Of a stretch of DNA of 64,000 nt, positions 7,841 to 16,195 are shown piece after piece (position 1 is the first letter of the stretch; the number at the start of each line of letters is the position of its first letter). Location of the stretch: positions 1 to 64,000 of the forward strand of contig CALAJQ010000022.1 of NCBI GenBank assembly GCA_937922785.1, given 5' to 3'. A model generated the notes under the pieces. It saw only the letters and a list, made by a program, of their open reading frames with translations, had not been told where the DNA came from and did not search any database. The DNA comes from an uncultured Acidimicrobiales bacterium (GTDB lineage: Bacteria; Actinomycetota; Acidimicrobiia; Acidimicrobiales; SZUA-35). A program made the translations under genes and the position numbers.

Positions 7841-9055
7841 TTATCCGACGGCTCCCGAACCAAGCAACTCTTCAACCTCGGCCGCACTGAATCCGGCGGC
7901 GGCCAGCACCTCGCTGGTGTGCTCACCGATAGCAGGCGAGGGTCCTTTCGGACCAACATCATGGCCGGCGAATTTCATCGGAATCGCCACTGTCGGATAG
8001 GGACCGAACTCTGGGTGGTCGATAGTGGGGAACAAGCCCAGCGCTTCGGCTTGGGAATCCTTCACAACCTCGTCAAGCCCTAACACCGGACCCCAAATGA
8101 ATCCGTTCTCGTCGAAGGTCTTGCCCCATTCGTCACGGCTCTTCACACTTAGAGCCTCGTCGAAGTGGCCAATTAGCTCGGCCATGTTGTCAAACCGCCC
8201 TTTGATGGTTTGCAGGCGTTCGTCATCCAACAGGTGTTCCAGGCCAATGGTGCTGCAGACTTTCTGCCAGGCCGACTCTGCAGGCATATTGAACACAACC
8301 CACCTACCGTCCCCACACGGGAATCGATTTGCAGTGATCGAGATCAGTTGGTGGCGCGCCCGTTGACGGACCGGGGCCTGGTCTGCGGCGGTGATGGCCA
8401 AATCCGAGGCAAGGGTCCACACGGCGGCAGAAAACAACGATGTCTCAACCGCCTGACCCTCGCCGGTTTTTTCGGCAACCCGCAATGCGGCCAGAATCGC
8501 TGTCACCAAAGCCAACCCAGTCGTGTGGTCGCCCTGAGCTGGTCTAGCCATGGGCACAACTCCGTCGGACCCTTCACGCATTGAGTCATACAAGCCTGAT
8601 CGCCCAAAGAACGCAGTGACGTCGTATCCGGGCCGCCAGGCGTCCGGGCCCTCGGTTCCGTAGCCGGTAAGCGTGGCGTGGACTAGCGCCGGGTTGACCT
8701 CATGCAGCGAGTCCGGATCAAGCCCGAACTTTGCCTGACGCTTGGGCAAAAGGTTGCACATAAATATGTCAGCGCCTTTGCATAGGCGCTTGACGACCTC
8801 GGTCCCCGCCTCGGTGTCCAGCGCTACGGCGATCGAACGCTTGCCCCGGTTATCCACGTCAAACTGAAAGTCATACCCCTTGAAGTCGCCATCGATCTTG
8901 GCAGGTCGGCCCATACCCCTCATCGGGTCACCCGTGAGAGGCTCGATTTTGATCACTTCAGCGCCCAGGTCAGCCAGGATCGCCGCAGCACTTGGCGAGG
9001 CCATCCAGTTGTCAATCTCTATGACTCGAACGTCAGCAAGTGGTCCCATTTCCAC
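7841..9055 (-). CDS. Class III (CaiB/BaiF family) CoA-transferase
   Basis: A 404-residue formyl-CoA transferase/CaiB-type protein: N-terminal 'LADVRVIEIDNWMASPSAA', the nucleotide-like 'LGAEVIKIEP', 'DNRGKRSIAV', 'NPALVHATLTGYG', and the conserved 'RPGYDVTAFFGRSG' in which D145 is the expected covalent-catalysis aspartate. These enzymes move CoA between carboxylic acids, and some relatives are 2-methylacyl-CoA racemases. The substrate is not predictable. The start is GTG 9055; an ATG follows two codons later. It is a single minus-strand gene; the AAA ATPase gene upstream is on the same strand with a 39-bp gap, so read-through is possible. Confidence 0.9.
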   Translation of the reverse strand: MEMGPLADVRVIEIDNWMASPSAAAILADLGAEVIKIEPLTGDPMRGMGRPAKIDGDFKGYDFQFDVDNRGKRSIAVALDTEAGTEVVKRLCKGADIFMCNLLPKRQAKFGLDPDSLHEVNPALVHATLTGYGTEGPDAWRPGYDVTAFFGRSGLYDSMREGSDGVVPMARPAQGDHTTGLALVTAILAALRVAEKTGEGQAVETSLFSAAVWTLASDLAITAADQAPVRQRARHQLISITANRFPCGDGRWVVFNMPAESAWQKVCSTIGLEHLLDDERLQTIKGRFDNMAELIGHFDEALSVKSRDEWGKTFDENGFIWGPVLGLDEVVKDSQAEALGLFPTIDHPEFGPYPTVAIPMKFAGHDVGPKGPSPAIGEHTSEVLAAAGFSAAEVEELLGSGAVG

Positions 9056-9094
9056 ATGGTAGGAGTCACACCACTTACCAACCGCATTGGATCG

Positions 9095-10258
9095 CTACAG
9101 GGCGAACCGCTGCTTGATCCAGTCACCAAGAAGCGGATCGGTCACGGTCAATTCTTTGCTGATTGTTCCAGCGTCTATCAGCCGGTCACGAGCTGCTGAT
9201 ATTCCTCCTGAGGAAGTGCCGAATAGCTCCAGCGAGGCGCCGAACAGGTTGCGCCCGCCGGCGATGGCACGCAATACAGCTTGGGTGTTGGAGCTGAACG
9301 AACTGAAAAGTGTCTCTAGGCCAGGCCCTGTGGACTGTCTGACTTGAGCCAAGGCTGCGGCCCAGGTTGCAGCCGTTGCTGCCTCGCCCGGCTCGGTCAG
9401 TCGCCATGTTGCATCGGCTAGCTGCATCGCTCGATACGGGTGCCCTTCGGTGAACTGATGAACTAGCGATGCCAACTCCCCTGGGTCACGATCTGTGTTT
9501 GCGAAGCCTTCAGCCACAATCTCGTTTAGGTCAGCCGGGCTGAAACCTTCGATCTCGACAATGTCAGCTTGAGCGTAGAAGGGCTGAGAAACGTCGGTGA
9601 ACATCGCAGCCATTGCGGTTGGCTCCGATCCTGCAAACAGCAAGCCAACCTCTTGAACGTGATGTTGGATCTTGGTGCGCAGCAAAGCCGCTGCGCCGTT
9701 CACGCCGTTGATCCCGGTGAACTCATCGATGATGATCACGGTCGGATGTGAAGTCGCCGCCTTCACAAGCAAGTCCAACATGAGATGAAGCGCGGCCTCT
9801 GCGTTTGGACGTTTCGACGCTGGTCGGGCGAACTCGAGCTTAAACATGCCCAGGTTCACCGACATCGACGATGCTATCGCGGTGGCCTTTTCCCGAATTG
9901 ACCCTCTCGTGTTGTTAAGGGCGTCATCTAAACGGACAACAAGGTCTGCCGTTGACCGAGTCTCATACAGATCGATCCAGATGACACTGGTGCCCGCTTC
10001 GGCCAGAATCGACTCGACCTTGCGCAGAACGCTGGTCTTACCGAAGCGACGAGGGCCCAGCAGCGCCGTTACGCGACGCATCGTGGCCCGCTCTACCAGG
10101 TCAGCGATTAGGGCCTCCCGACCTCGAACCTGATCGGCCGATAGCGGACCCTGGTGCGGGAAAGGCGAAACAAAAAGCTCTCTATTACCTGAACTATTTC
10201 TTGAACTATTTCTAGAGCTACTGCCTGAACTGGTGCCTGATTGATTGCCGGGGTGCAT
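9095..10258 (-). CDS. AAA-type ATPase with Ser/Asn-rich N-terminus
   Basis: After a low-complexity Ser/Asn/Arg tract, the protein has a P-loop 'LLGPRRFGKTSVL', Walker B 'TVIIIDEFTG' and a sensor-like 'LLFAGSEP', followed by a helical lid and a winged-helix-like C-terminus. This layout matches the AAA ATPases of the PF01637/STAND-like group, which act as switches or in DNA transactions; no partner domain reveals the target here. The longer frame begins with TTG 10264, but ATG 10258 is more credible. A palindromic element sits just upstream (10269-10299), suggesting tight control. Confidence 0.78.
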   Translation of the reverse strand: MHPGNQSGTSSGSSSRNSSRNSSGNRELFVSPFPHQGPLSADQVRGREALIADLVERATMRRVTALLGPRRFGKTSVLRKVESILAEAGTSVIWIDLYETRSTADLVVRLDDALNNTRGSIREKATAIASSMSVNLGMFKLEFARPASKRPNAEAALHLMLDLLVKAATSHPTVIIIDEFTGINGVNGAAALLRTKIQHHVQEVGLLFAGSEPTAMAAMFTDVSQPFYAQADIVEIEGFSPADLNEIVAEGFANTDRDPGELASLVHQFTEGHPYRAMQLADATWRLTEPGEAATAATWAAALAQVRQSTGPGLETLFSSFSSNTQAVLRAIAGGRNLFGASLELFGTSSGGISAARDRLIDAGTISKELTVTDPLLGDWIKQRFAL

Positions 10259-10268
10259 GTCCAAACAG

Positions 10269-10299
10269 TAGCACTTTTTAGCACAATAATGTGCTAAAA
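10269..10299. promoter_or_regulatory. Operator-like palindrome with three TAGCAC half-sites
   Basis: A perfect 10-bp inverted repeat (TTTTAGCACA at 10276-10285, TGTGCTAAAA at 10290-10299) has a 4-bp spacer. A further direct copy of TAGCAC lies at 10269-10274, exactly 10 bp from the one at 10279-10284. The element starts 10 bp upstream of the ATPase ATG and overlaps the stop codon of the preceding isochorismatase-like gene. There is no T-tract after the stem on either strand, so an operator is favoured over an intrinsic terminator. Confidence 0.55.
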
Positions 10300-10842
10300 G
10301 TTAACCTCTGCTGTTGTCTGGACCTCAGCCTGGCGGCCGGGAGCGGTCTGCTGGCGCCAGTAGAAGTTGGTATGGGCAATCACATCACCGGCACTGGGCA
10401 TGCCATATTCAGAATAATCGTCGGTGGTGTGAGCATCGCTAACCAACACGGTGTCATACCCACGGGTGAACGCTCCGTGAAGGGTTGAGCGCACACAAGC
10501 ATCCGTTTGGGCGCCCACGACAACCAGTTTGCCAACCGACAAGCGCTCGAGCTGATCCTCCAGATCGGTGGCCTCAAAGGAGTCGCCATACTCTTTGTGC
10601 ACCACTGGCTCAGAGTCGGTTCGTTGAAGCTCTGGCACATAAGCCCAAGCTTGTGAATCGACAGGCAACTCCTCGCTGTTGTGCTGAACCCAAATGACAG
10701 GGACGTCTTCCTGACGGGCCTTAACAACCAACGTGTTCATGTTGGCAATCACTTCGTCACGTTGGTAAGCGTTAACAACAACATCGTTCTGCACGTCAAC
10801 AACAACCAGCGCAGTGTTTGGACGGTCCTTCATTTCTGCCAT
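10294..10842 (-). CDS. Isochorismatase-family cysteine hydrolase
   Basis: The 182-residue product has the complete catalytic triad of the family: D16 in 'ALVVVDVQND', K83 in 'VVHKEYGDSFE' and C116 in 'GAQTDACVRSTLHGAFTRGY', with the cis-peptide 'VGAQTD' before the cysteine. Members hydrolyse amides such as nicotinamide or N-carbamoyl compounds, or vinyl ethers such as isochorismate; nothing here fixes the substrate. The conserved 'DA' after 'DTVLVS' is present. Two ATGs (10842 and 10833) are possible starts. The stop lies inside the palindrome upstream of the ATPase gene. Confidence 0.9.
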   Translation of the reverse strand: MAEMKDRPNTALVVVDVQNDVVVNAYQRDEVIANMNTLVVKARQEDVPVIWVQHNSEELPVDSQAWAYVPELQRTDSEPVVHKEYGDSFEATDLEDQLERLSVGKLVVVGAQTDACVRSTLHGAFTRGYDTVLVSDAHTTDDYSEYGMPSAGDVIAHTNFYWRQQTAPGRQAEVQTTAEVNF

Positions 10843-10943
10843 GACCCGACGCTACCTCACCATTGGGGGTCAAGTCTCAGAGTTGGCTAACTCAGATTTC
10901 TGTGGATAACTGGTAGCAGTCTCATTTACCGCAGGGGGTACTT

Positions 10944-11480
10944 ATGGTTGCCGAGCGAGTCCCGGTTGAAGCCACTCACATCATGATGTTCGCAAGGTCA
11001 ATTGGCGACCCGAACCCGATCTATTACGACGCTGACTATGCCGCTTCAACGGAGCCGGGGCGAATCATCGCGCCGCCAACGTACATCCAGGCCAGCGCTC
11101 AGTTCGACGAGGACTATCCCCTTCGACCCAAGATTGGCGAACCTTGGTTTGGCTCGGGCGCAACACCAACAGGCACACCACCAAGGACCGACGGCGCCAA
11201 AGACTCCGAAGATGACGGAGACAAGAAGAGCGGTGGTGGCAATGGTGGCACCCTCCACGCCGAGCAACACTTCACCTATCACCGACACATCGGCCCTGGC
11301 GACGTACTAACGCCAACGGTCAAACCGGGTGAAACCTGGGAGAAGCAAAGTCGCCGTGGCGGCAAGCTATTGTTCAGCGAAAGCGTCACTGAGTTCCACA
11401 ACCAGGACGGCGAGCTGATGATTACTTCCCGTGGTGTGGGCGTCAGAACCGAGAAGCCCGTAGAGCAGGATCCATCATGA
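10944..11480 (+). CDS. HadA-like MaoC/FAS1-type dehydratase N-domain protein
   Basis: A hot-dog-fold protein of the MaoC dehydratase N-terminal type: 'VPVEATHIMMFARSIGDPNPIYYD' and 'PGRIIAPPTYIQAS' at the front, and 'HAEQHFTYHRHIGPGDVLTPTV' near the middle. It is translationally coupled (ATGA overlap) to a HadB-like MaoC protein, the same pairing as in HadAB (R)-3-hydroxyacyl-ACP dehydratase of mycolic-acid synthesis. The pair probably hydrates or dehydrates an acyl-CoA or acyl-ACP substrate. An odd feature is a 30-residue hydrophilic Gly/Asp/Lys-rich insertion (about residues 75-105) between the two halves of the fold. Confidence 0.82.
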   Translation: MVAERVPVEATHIMMFARSIGDPNPIYYDADYAASTEPGRIIAPPTYIQASAQFDEDYPLRPKIGEPWFGSGATPTGTPPRTDGAKDSEDDGDKKSGGGNGGTLHAEQHFTYHRHIGPGDVLTPTVKPGETWEKQSRRGGKLLFSESVTEFHNQDGELMITSRGVGVRTEKPVEQDPS

Positions 11481-11899
11481 GTCTGTCCGCATCAGAGTTG
11501 AACGTCGGCGATAGCCGCACCGAAGTTGTGGTCGACAACTTGACCCGGACTCAACTGGTCCAATATGCAGGAGCATCGGGTGACTACAACCCGCTCCACA
11601 CCGATGACCTTTTCACGCGTGAGGTCGCTGGCTATCCCGGGGTCTTCGCACACGGCATGTTAACTATGGGTCTGACCGGTCGAGTCATTACCGACTGGGT
11701 TGGCGACGGGCGCCTACAGAACTTTGGCGTGCGTTTTGTGAATCAGGTTTGGCCCGGTGACACGCTGACAACCACCGCCGAGGTGACTGAGATAAGAGAC
11801 ACCGACGACGGGCCAGTGGCCGACTTCTCGATTACTACTGTCAACCAAAGTGACAAGCCAGTAGTGACCGGCACAGCGAGCGCACTGTTAACTCCGTAG
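11477..11899 (+). CDS. HadB-like MaoC family (R)-hydratase/dehydratase
   Basis: A 140-residue single hot-dog domain with the hydratase 2 signature 'YAGASGDYNPLHTDDLFTREVAGYPGVFAHGMLTMGL', where D and H of 'GDYNPLH' are the catalytic pair of the family. It overlaps the previous gene by 4 bp, indicating a heterodimer with it, the HadA-like subunit providing the non-catalytic half. The downstream SRPBCC gene follows after 17 bp. Confidence 0.88.
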   Translation: MSLSASELNVGDSRTEVVVDNLTRTQLVQYAGASGDYNPLHTDDLFTREVAGYPGVFAHGMLTMGLTGRVITDWVGDGRLQNFGVRFVNQVWPGDTLTTTAEVTEIRDTDDGPVADFSITTVNQSDKPVVTGTASALLTP

Positions 11900-11916
11900 C
11901 CGCAGTTGTAGCTAAC

Positions 11917-12381
11917 GTGGCGGTCATGACTCCAGATCTTTCCGTCTCTCGAACCATTAGCGCCTCTCCGGCTGCGGTCTACGCTGCAGTTACCGACATC
12001 ACGCGGATGGGCGAATGGTCACCCGAGTGCTACAAGGCGGAATGGAACGAGGGTTTCGACAAGGCCGAGCTCGGAGCGATATTCACTGGCCACAACCGCA
12101 ACGGTGACAACGAATGGTCGATTGAAGCGACCATCGTCGAACTGGTTAACAACGAGCGCTTCTTCTTCGACTGTATGGTTCGAGACTTTGTGTTCGCCAA
12201 GTGGGGCTACGTAATTGAGTCGACCGACGACGGTTGTGTGGTTACCGAACATTGGCAAGATCTGCGCCCCGAGTCTTCACTGGAACGAAGCGCTCAGATT
12301 TCAGGCGTAGCCGATCGAAAGTCACATAACCGAGCTGGCATGGAAAAGACCCTCGAAAGAATCGCCAGCGCTGTCGAGTAA
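11917..12381 (+). CDS. SRPBCC (START-like) family protein
   Basis: A 154-residue polyketide cyclase/dehydrase-type SRPBCC domain: 'LSVSRTISASPAAVYAAVTDITRMGEWSPECYKAEW' is the typical N-terminal strand-helix-helix, and the C-terminal long helix includes 'RAGMEKTLERIASAVE'. Such proteins bind hydrophobic ligands or cyclise polyketides. The function is not predictable, but proximity to the HadAB-like pair makes a lipid or acyl role plausible. GTG 11917 or ATG 11926 may be the start. Confidence 0.8.
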   Translation: MAVMTPDLSVSRTISASPAAVYAAVTDITRMGEWSPECYKAEWNEGFDKAELGAIFTGHNRNGDNEWSIEATIVELVNNERFFFDCMVRDFVFAKWGYVIESTDDGCVVTEHWQDLRPESSLERSAQISGVADRKSHNRAGMEKTLERIASAVE

Positions 12382-12396
12382 CGCCCCAGCCTGTCT

Positions 12397-12424
12397 CCCA
12401 AATGCCTGTGCCCAAATGCCTGTC
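12397..12424. repeat. 14-bp tandem duplication
   Basis: CCCAAATGCCTGTG and CCCAAATGCCTGTC follow each other directly in the gap before the GH13 gene, with a degenerate third copy after them. No function is evident. Confidence 0.8.
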
Positions 12425-12488
12425 TCCCCAATGCACATAGAACCGGGTCCTCTGAGACTTGGCCCCCGGATGCGCCTAGGTTGGGCAG

Positions 12489-14102
12489 GTGAAATCTAGC
12501 TCGACATGGTGGCGGCACGGCGTGGTGTACCAGGTGTACATCCGGTCCTTTGCCGATGGAAACGGTGGTGGCGTTGGCGACATCGCCGGGATGAAGTCTC
12601 GGCTCGGCTACCTGCGTGACCTGGGAGTTGATGCGGTTTGGATCAACCCTTGGTATGAATCACCCATGCTCGACGGCGGATATGACGTTTCGAATTTTCG
12701 CGAAATTGATCCGCTGTTCGGTTCAACCGCTGAAGCCACCGAGTTCATCGAAGCGGCTCACGAACACGGCATCAGAGTTATTGCTGACCTTGTACCCAAC
12801 CACACTTCCGCGCAGCATGTCTGGTTCCAAGAGGCGCTCGCCGCAAAACCTGGCGACCCAGCTCGGGATCGCTACGTCTTCCATCCGGGCAAAGGCGCTG
12901 ACGGGGCGGAACCTCCGAGCGACTGGGAGTCAGTGTTTGGTGGCCCGGCTTGGACCCGACTGTCTGATGGCGATTGGTACCTGCACATCTTTGACGGGTC
13001 CCAACCCGACCTGAATTGGGAGCACCCCGAAGTGCGTGCCGATTTCGAAGAGATCTTGCGGTTTTGGTTGGACCGAGGCATCGACGGATTCCGCATCGAC
13101 GTCGCTCATGGTCTCGTGAAGGATCTCACCTTCCCCGACACCGGTGGCCGGACTGAACTGCTTGGAACCAAACACCCGGTCGATCATCCGTTTTGGGATC
13201 GTGATGGTGTGCACGAGATCATCCGCACTTGGCGAGCAATCCTTGACCAATACGACGACCGGATGATGGTGGCCGAAGCTTGGGTCCACCGAGAACGCCT
13301 GCCTTTGTATCTAAGACCTGACGAGTACCACCAGTCGTTCAACTTCGACCTCGTCGAGGCCAAGTGGAACGCTGAATCGTTCGCAGAAATCATCTCAACC
13401 TCCTACAAGGCTTCGTCAGCCATTGACGCAGCGTCCACGTGGGTCCTGTCGAACCACGATGTTGTCCGTCACTCAACTCGGTACGGGTTGCCAGCCGAGA
13501 CTGACGTCAGGCGGTGGCTATTGGAGGGGCCCCATGAAGATCTTGAGGCCGAACTTGGCAACGTCCGGGCCAGAGCGGCCGGGCTAATTTCGCTCTCACT
13601 ACCCGGTTCCAGCTACCTCTACCAAGGCGATGAGCTTGGATTGCCTGAGGTTTGGGACCTCCCGACCGACGTTCTCCAAGACCCGGTTTGGGAACGCTCC
13701 GAACACAAGGCGAAGGGACGCGACGGCTGCCGGGTTCCTCTTCCCTGGGAGCCGACGGGCCCGTCGCTGGGTTACGGACCAGGCGAGCCATGGTTGCCTC
13801 AACCAGCGCAGTTTGCCCAGCTTGCTGCTTCGGTTCAGGCCGCCGACCCGACCTCGATGCTGTTGCTATACCGCCAAGCCATCGCCCTACGGCGAGAGCA
13901 CCTGATTCACACCGAGCAGCTTGAGATGATCGATCTTGGCCCAAACGTATTGGCCTATCAGCGCGGGTCGATCACCGTGATTGTAAACATGAGCGACAAA
14001 CCAGTGCCGGTGCCCAGGGGCAACCTGCTGATATCCAGTGACCCAGGTCAGACTGGCTCTCAACTAGCTCCTGATACCGCCGCGTGGATAGGGACACAAT
14101 GA
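12489..14102 (+). CDS. GH13-family alpha-glucosidase/amylase
   Basis: A 537-residue (beta/alpha)8 glycoside hydrolase of family GH13, in the oligo-1,6-glucosidase/alpha-glucosidase subgroup. Region I is 'DLVPNHTS' (100-107), region II 'GFRIDVAHG' with nucleophile D204, region III 'MVAEAWV' with acid/base E263 and region IV 'LSNHDVVRH' with transition-state D324. The C-terminus is a beta-sandwich ending in 'LAYQRGSITVIVNMSD'. No signal peptide is visible, so it acts in the cytoplasm on imported or stored alpha-glucans or disaccharides. The GTG start has a purine-rich site upstream. The stop overlaps the ATG of the DinB-like gene (ATGA). Confidence 0.92.
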   Translation: MKSSSTWWRHGVVYQVYIRSFADGNGGGVGDIAGMKSRLGYLRDLGVDAVWINPWYESPMLDGGYDVSNFREIDPLFGSTAEATEFIEAAHEHGIRVIADLVPNHTSAQHVWFQEALAAKPGDPARDRYVFHPGKGADGAEPPSDWESVFGGPAWTRLSDGDWYLHIFDGSQPDLNWEHPEVRADFEEILRFWLDRGIDGFRIDVAHGLVKDLTFPDTGGRTELLGTKHPVDHPFWDRDGVHEIIRTWRAILDQYDDRMMVAEAWVHRERLPLYLRPDEYHQSFNFDLVEAKWNAESFAEIISTSYKASSAIDAASTWVLSNHDVVRHSTRYGLPAETDVRRWLLEGPHEDLEAELGNVRARAAGLISLSLPGSSYLYQGDELGLPEVWDLPTDVLQDPVWERSEHKAKGRDGCRVPLPWEPTGPSLGYGPGEPWLPQPAQFAQLAASVQAADPTSMLLLYRQAIALRREHLIHTEQLEMIDLGPNVLAYQRGSITVIVNMSDKPVPVPRGNLLISSDPGQTGSQLAPDTAAWIGTQ

Positions 14103-14632
14103 GCGACTCGCGAATTAAACCGCCTCAGGACCAAGGTGAAATCGAAACGCTTCGGGGCTTCCTGGACTATCAGCGCGCCACCCTCAAGTGGAAGACCGAC
14201 GGTGTTAACGACCCCAACCTGAACCGCACGAGCGCCCCCACCACAATGACCCTCGGCGGGCTGCTGAAGCACCTCAGCTACGTCGAGGACTACTGGTTCA
14301 CACAGGTCGTGGGCGAGTCGCCAATGCCTGAGCCCTGGCAAAGCGTCGACTGGGAGGCCGACCAAGACTGGGATTGGAACAGCGCCGCGGCCGACTCGGG
14401 CGCTGACCTGCGAGCCGGGTGGGAAGACTCGGTGAATCGTTCCCGGGCGCTAGTTAGCAGCAAGCTCACTGAAGAAGGCCCGAGCGCAATGGACAAGACC
14501 TATTCGGCGTGGGGAGGCCGAGGTGAGGCAAGCCTGAGATGGGTCCTGGTGCATATGATCGAGGAATACGCCCGTCACAACGGCCACGCCGACATTCTCC
14601 GTCAATCGGTAGACGGCGAAACCGGCGAGTAG
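14099..14632 (+). CDS. DinB-like / DUF664 family protein
   Basis: A four-helix-bundle DinB-superfamily protein of the DUF664 group. The metal-site histidines expected for the family are present: H in 'LLKHLSYVEDYWF' and two in 'VLVHMIEEYARHNGHADILR'. DinB-like proteins include thiol S-transferases dependent on mycothiol or bacillithiol. ATG 14099 overlaps the GH13 stop, which favours this start over the upstream 14084 one. Function beyond a thiol-transferase-like fold is unknown. Confidence 0.83.
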   Translation: MSDSRIKPPQDQGEIETLRGFLDYQRATLKWKTDGVNDPNLNRTSAPTTMTLGGLLKHLSYVEDYWFTQVVGESPMPEPWQSVDWEADQDWDWNSAAADSGADLRAGWEDSVNRSRALVSSKLTEEGPSAMDKTYSAWGGRGEASLRWVLVHMIEEYARHNGHADILRQSVDGETGE

Positions 14633-14647
14633 AGGCTTACCAAGCCG

Positions 14648-16171
14648 TTGCAAGATCGCCTGACAAACGGCCTTTTGGCCACAGCAGTAACCGTGTTTGT
14701 TTGGTGGCGGACTTCGGTTATTGATGGTCCCTTTTTGTTTCACGACGAGTTTGGTTACGTGGCTGTTAGTCGGTGGCTGGCCGGGCCCCAAACACCTGAA
14801 CTACTGGGGCCGCTCTATCACCCCGGCTACGGATTGCTGCTGACGCCGTTAGCTGCAGCGGTGAAAGATCCGGCAACGTTTCACGCTTGGGCTACGTTTC
14901 TGAACGCCGTCACGGTTGGTTTCATCTTCGCTGCTTCAACCGCCCTGGGAGGCCGCCTCCATCTCAATCCGGCGCCTCGAATGGCGGCCGCCGTGGTGGC
15001 GTGCACCAGCTCAGCAATGGTGCTTTTTTCTGGAATGCTGCTGGCCGAAGTGCTTCTGGCCTTGACGTGTTCGGTTGCGGTTCTGGCCGTTTGGAGACTG
15101 GGCGAAGCAGCTTCAAACAGCTGGGGCGTTGTTGCCGGTTTTGCCGTGGCCGCGGCCTACCTCGTTCACCCGCGAGCGATCGTGTTGCTGTTGGCATTGG
15201 TGCTGGTTGGTGTTTTCACCGCCATAGCGGGGGGTCATAACCGCGCTTACTTGGTTGCCATAGGGACAGCGTTAGTTGGCTGCGCTGTCACCTACTTGCT
15301 TAATGCGATGGTCAGAACTGAGATCTACGCCCAGGTCAACGAAACCGACACCGGGTTCCTAGTCGAGAACGCAGTTACCAACCCCGTGCTATGGCTGAAG
15401 GCCACGGTTGGAACTGTCTGGTATCTCACAGTATCTACTTTCGGATTGGCGATCTGGGGCGTTGTCGGGGCCAGCCGGCTTGCCTTTCACCGATCTGCCG
15501 CCGCTAGCAAAGCCGCATTGTTTGTAACCGTGGCAGTTGCGGGCAGCGTTGCGTTAAGCGGCGCATTCACTGCCGGGATCCTGGCGAACCCTCAGATATC
15601 GAGGCCCGACATCATCACCTACGGTCGTTATGTAGAGCAGTGGCTGCCGGTCCTGATTGTCTTTGGCGTGGCCGAGCTGGTCCGACAGGTGTCAAGCAAT
15701 CGGCAACGTATCAATGTCTGGTTCACAACCGCGATAGCGATGGCTGGCGTCATTCTTGTGGCTGGGCCGTTGGTGTTTGCCAGCTTCGGGCCCGAGACTC
15801 GCTCGGGTCCAGCTGCCATCAGCAACAGTTCTGCATTGGGCTGGTTCTGGTTTCAAACCGGAAACCTTGATCTGACCAGGTGGGCGTGGGTGGCCGCGGC
15901 AGTAGTGCTCGTGGCAGTGATTGGCGGGCGCTTCCGCTACTGGCTGCCTCTGGTGGCCATGTTTGCGTGGTCCCAATTGGCCACTGAATCCACAGTGAAC
16001 GATTGGGCAGTGCCGGCGGCGCAAAGCTGGGAACAACGGGGGCGAGTCGAAGGCGCGGACTTGCGGTCGCCATATGTGTATGTGCCCGACGCCAACCCGC
16101 TGTCTATCTACGGATTGCAATATTGGCAGCCCGAGCTTGACGTTGACGTAGTTATTGCTTTGGACGACTGA
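14648..16171 (+). CDS. Polytopic membrane protein, possible GT-C glycosyltransferase
   Basis: A 507-residue protein with about ten to twelve hydrophobic segments. The first periplasmic loop has 'FLFHDEFGYVAVSRWLAG', resembling the acidic D/E motif of GT-C (ArnT/PMT-like) transferases, and the C-terminus is a soluble tail with 'EGADLRSPYVYVPDANPL'. This suggests a lipid-linked-sugar glycosyltransferase, but the similarity is only motif level. The start is TTG 14648, 15 bp after the DinB-like stop. An ABC exporter operon follows 24 bp later. Confidence 0.6.
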   Translation: MQDRLTNGLLATAVTVFVWWRTSVIDGPFLFHDEFGYVAVSRWLAGPQTPELLGPLYHPGYGLLLTPLAAAVKDPATFHAWATFLNAVTVGFIFAASTALGGRLHLNPAPRMAAAVVACTSSAMVLFSGMLLAEVLLALTCSVAVLAVWRLGEAASNSWGVVAGFAVAAAYLVHPRAIVLLLALVLVGVFTAIAGGHNRAYLVAIGTALVGCAVTYLLNAMVRTEIYAQVNETDTGFLVENAVTNPVLWLKATVGTVWYLTVSTFGLAIWGVVGASRLAFHRSAAASKAALFVTVAVAGSVALSGAFTAGILANPQISRPDIITYGRYVEQWLPVLIVFGVAELVRQVSSNRQRINVWFTTAIAMAGVILVAGPLVFASFGPETRSGPAAISNSSALGWFWFQTGNLDLTRWAWVAAAVVLVAVIGGRFRYWLPLVAMFAWSQLATESTVNDWAVPAAQSWEQRGRVEGADLRSPYVYVPDANPLSIYGLQYWQPELDVDVVIALDD

Positions 16172-16195
16172 CCAACCCGAACTATCGTTCGCCAA

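Noticed and set aside
10276..10299. Intrinsic terminator after the isochorismatase-like gene
   Set aside because: The stem is AT-rich at its base and has no T-run on either strand; an operator explains the added half-site better.
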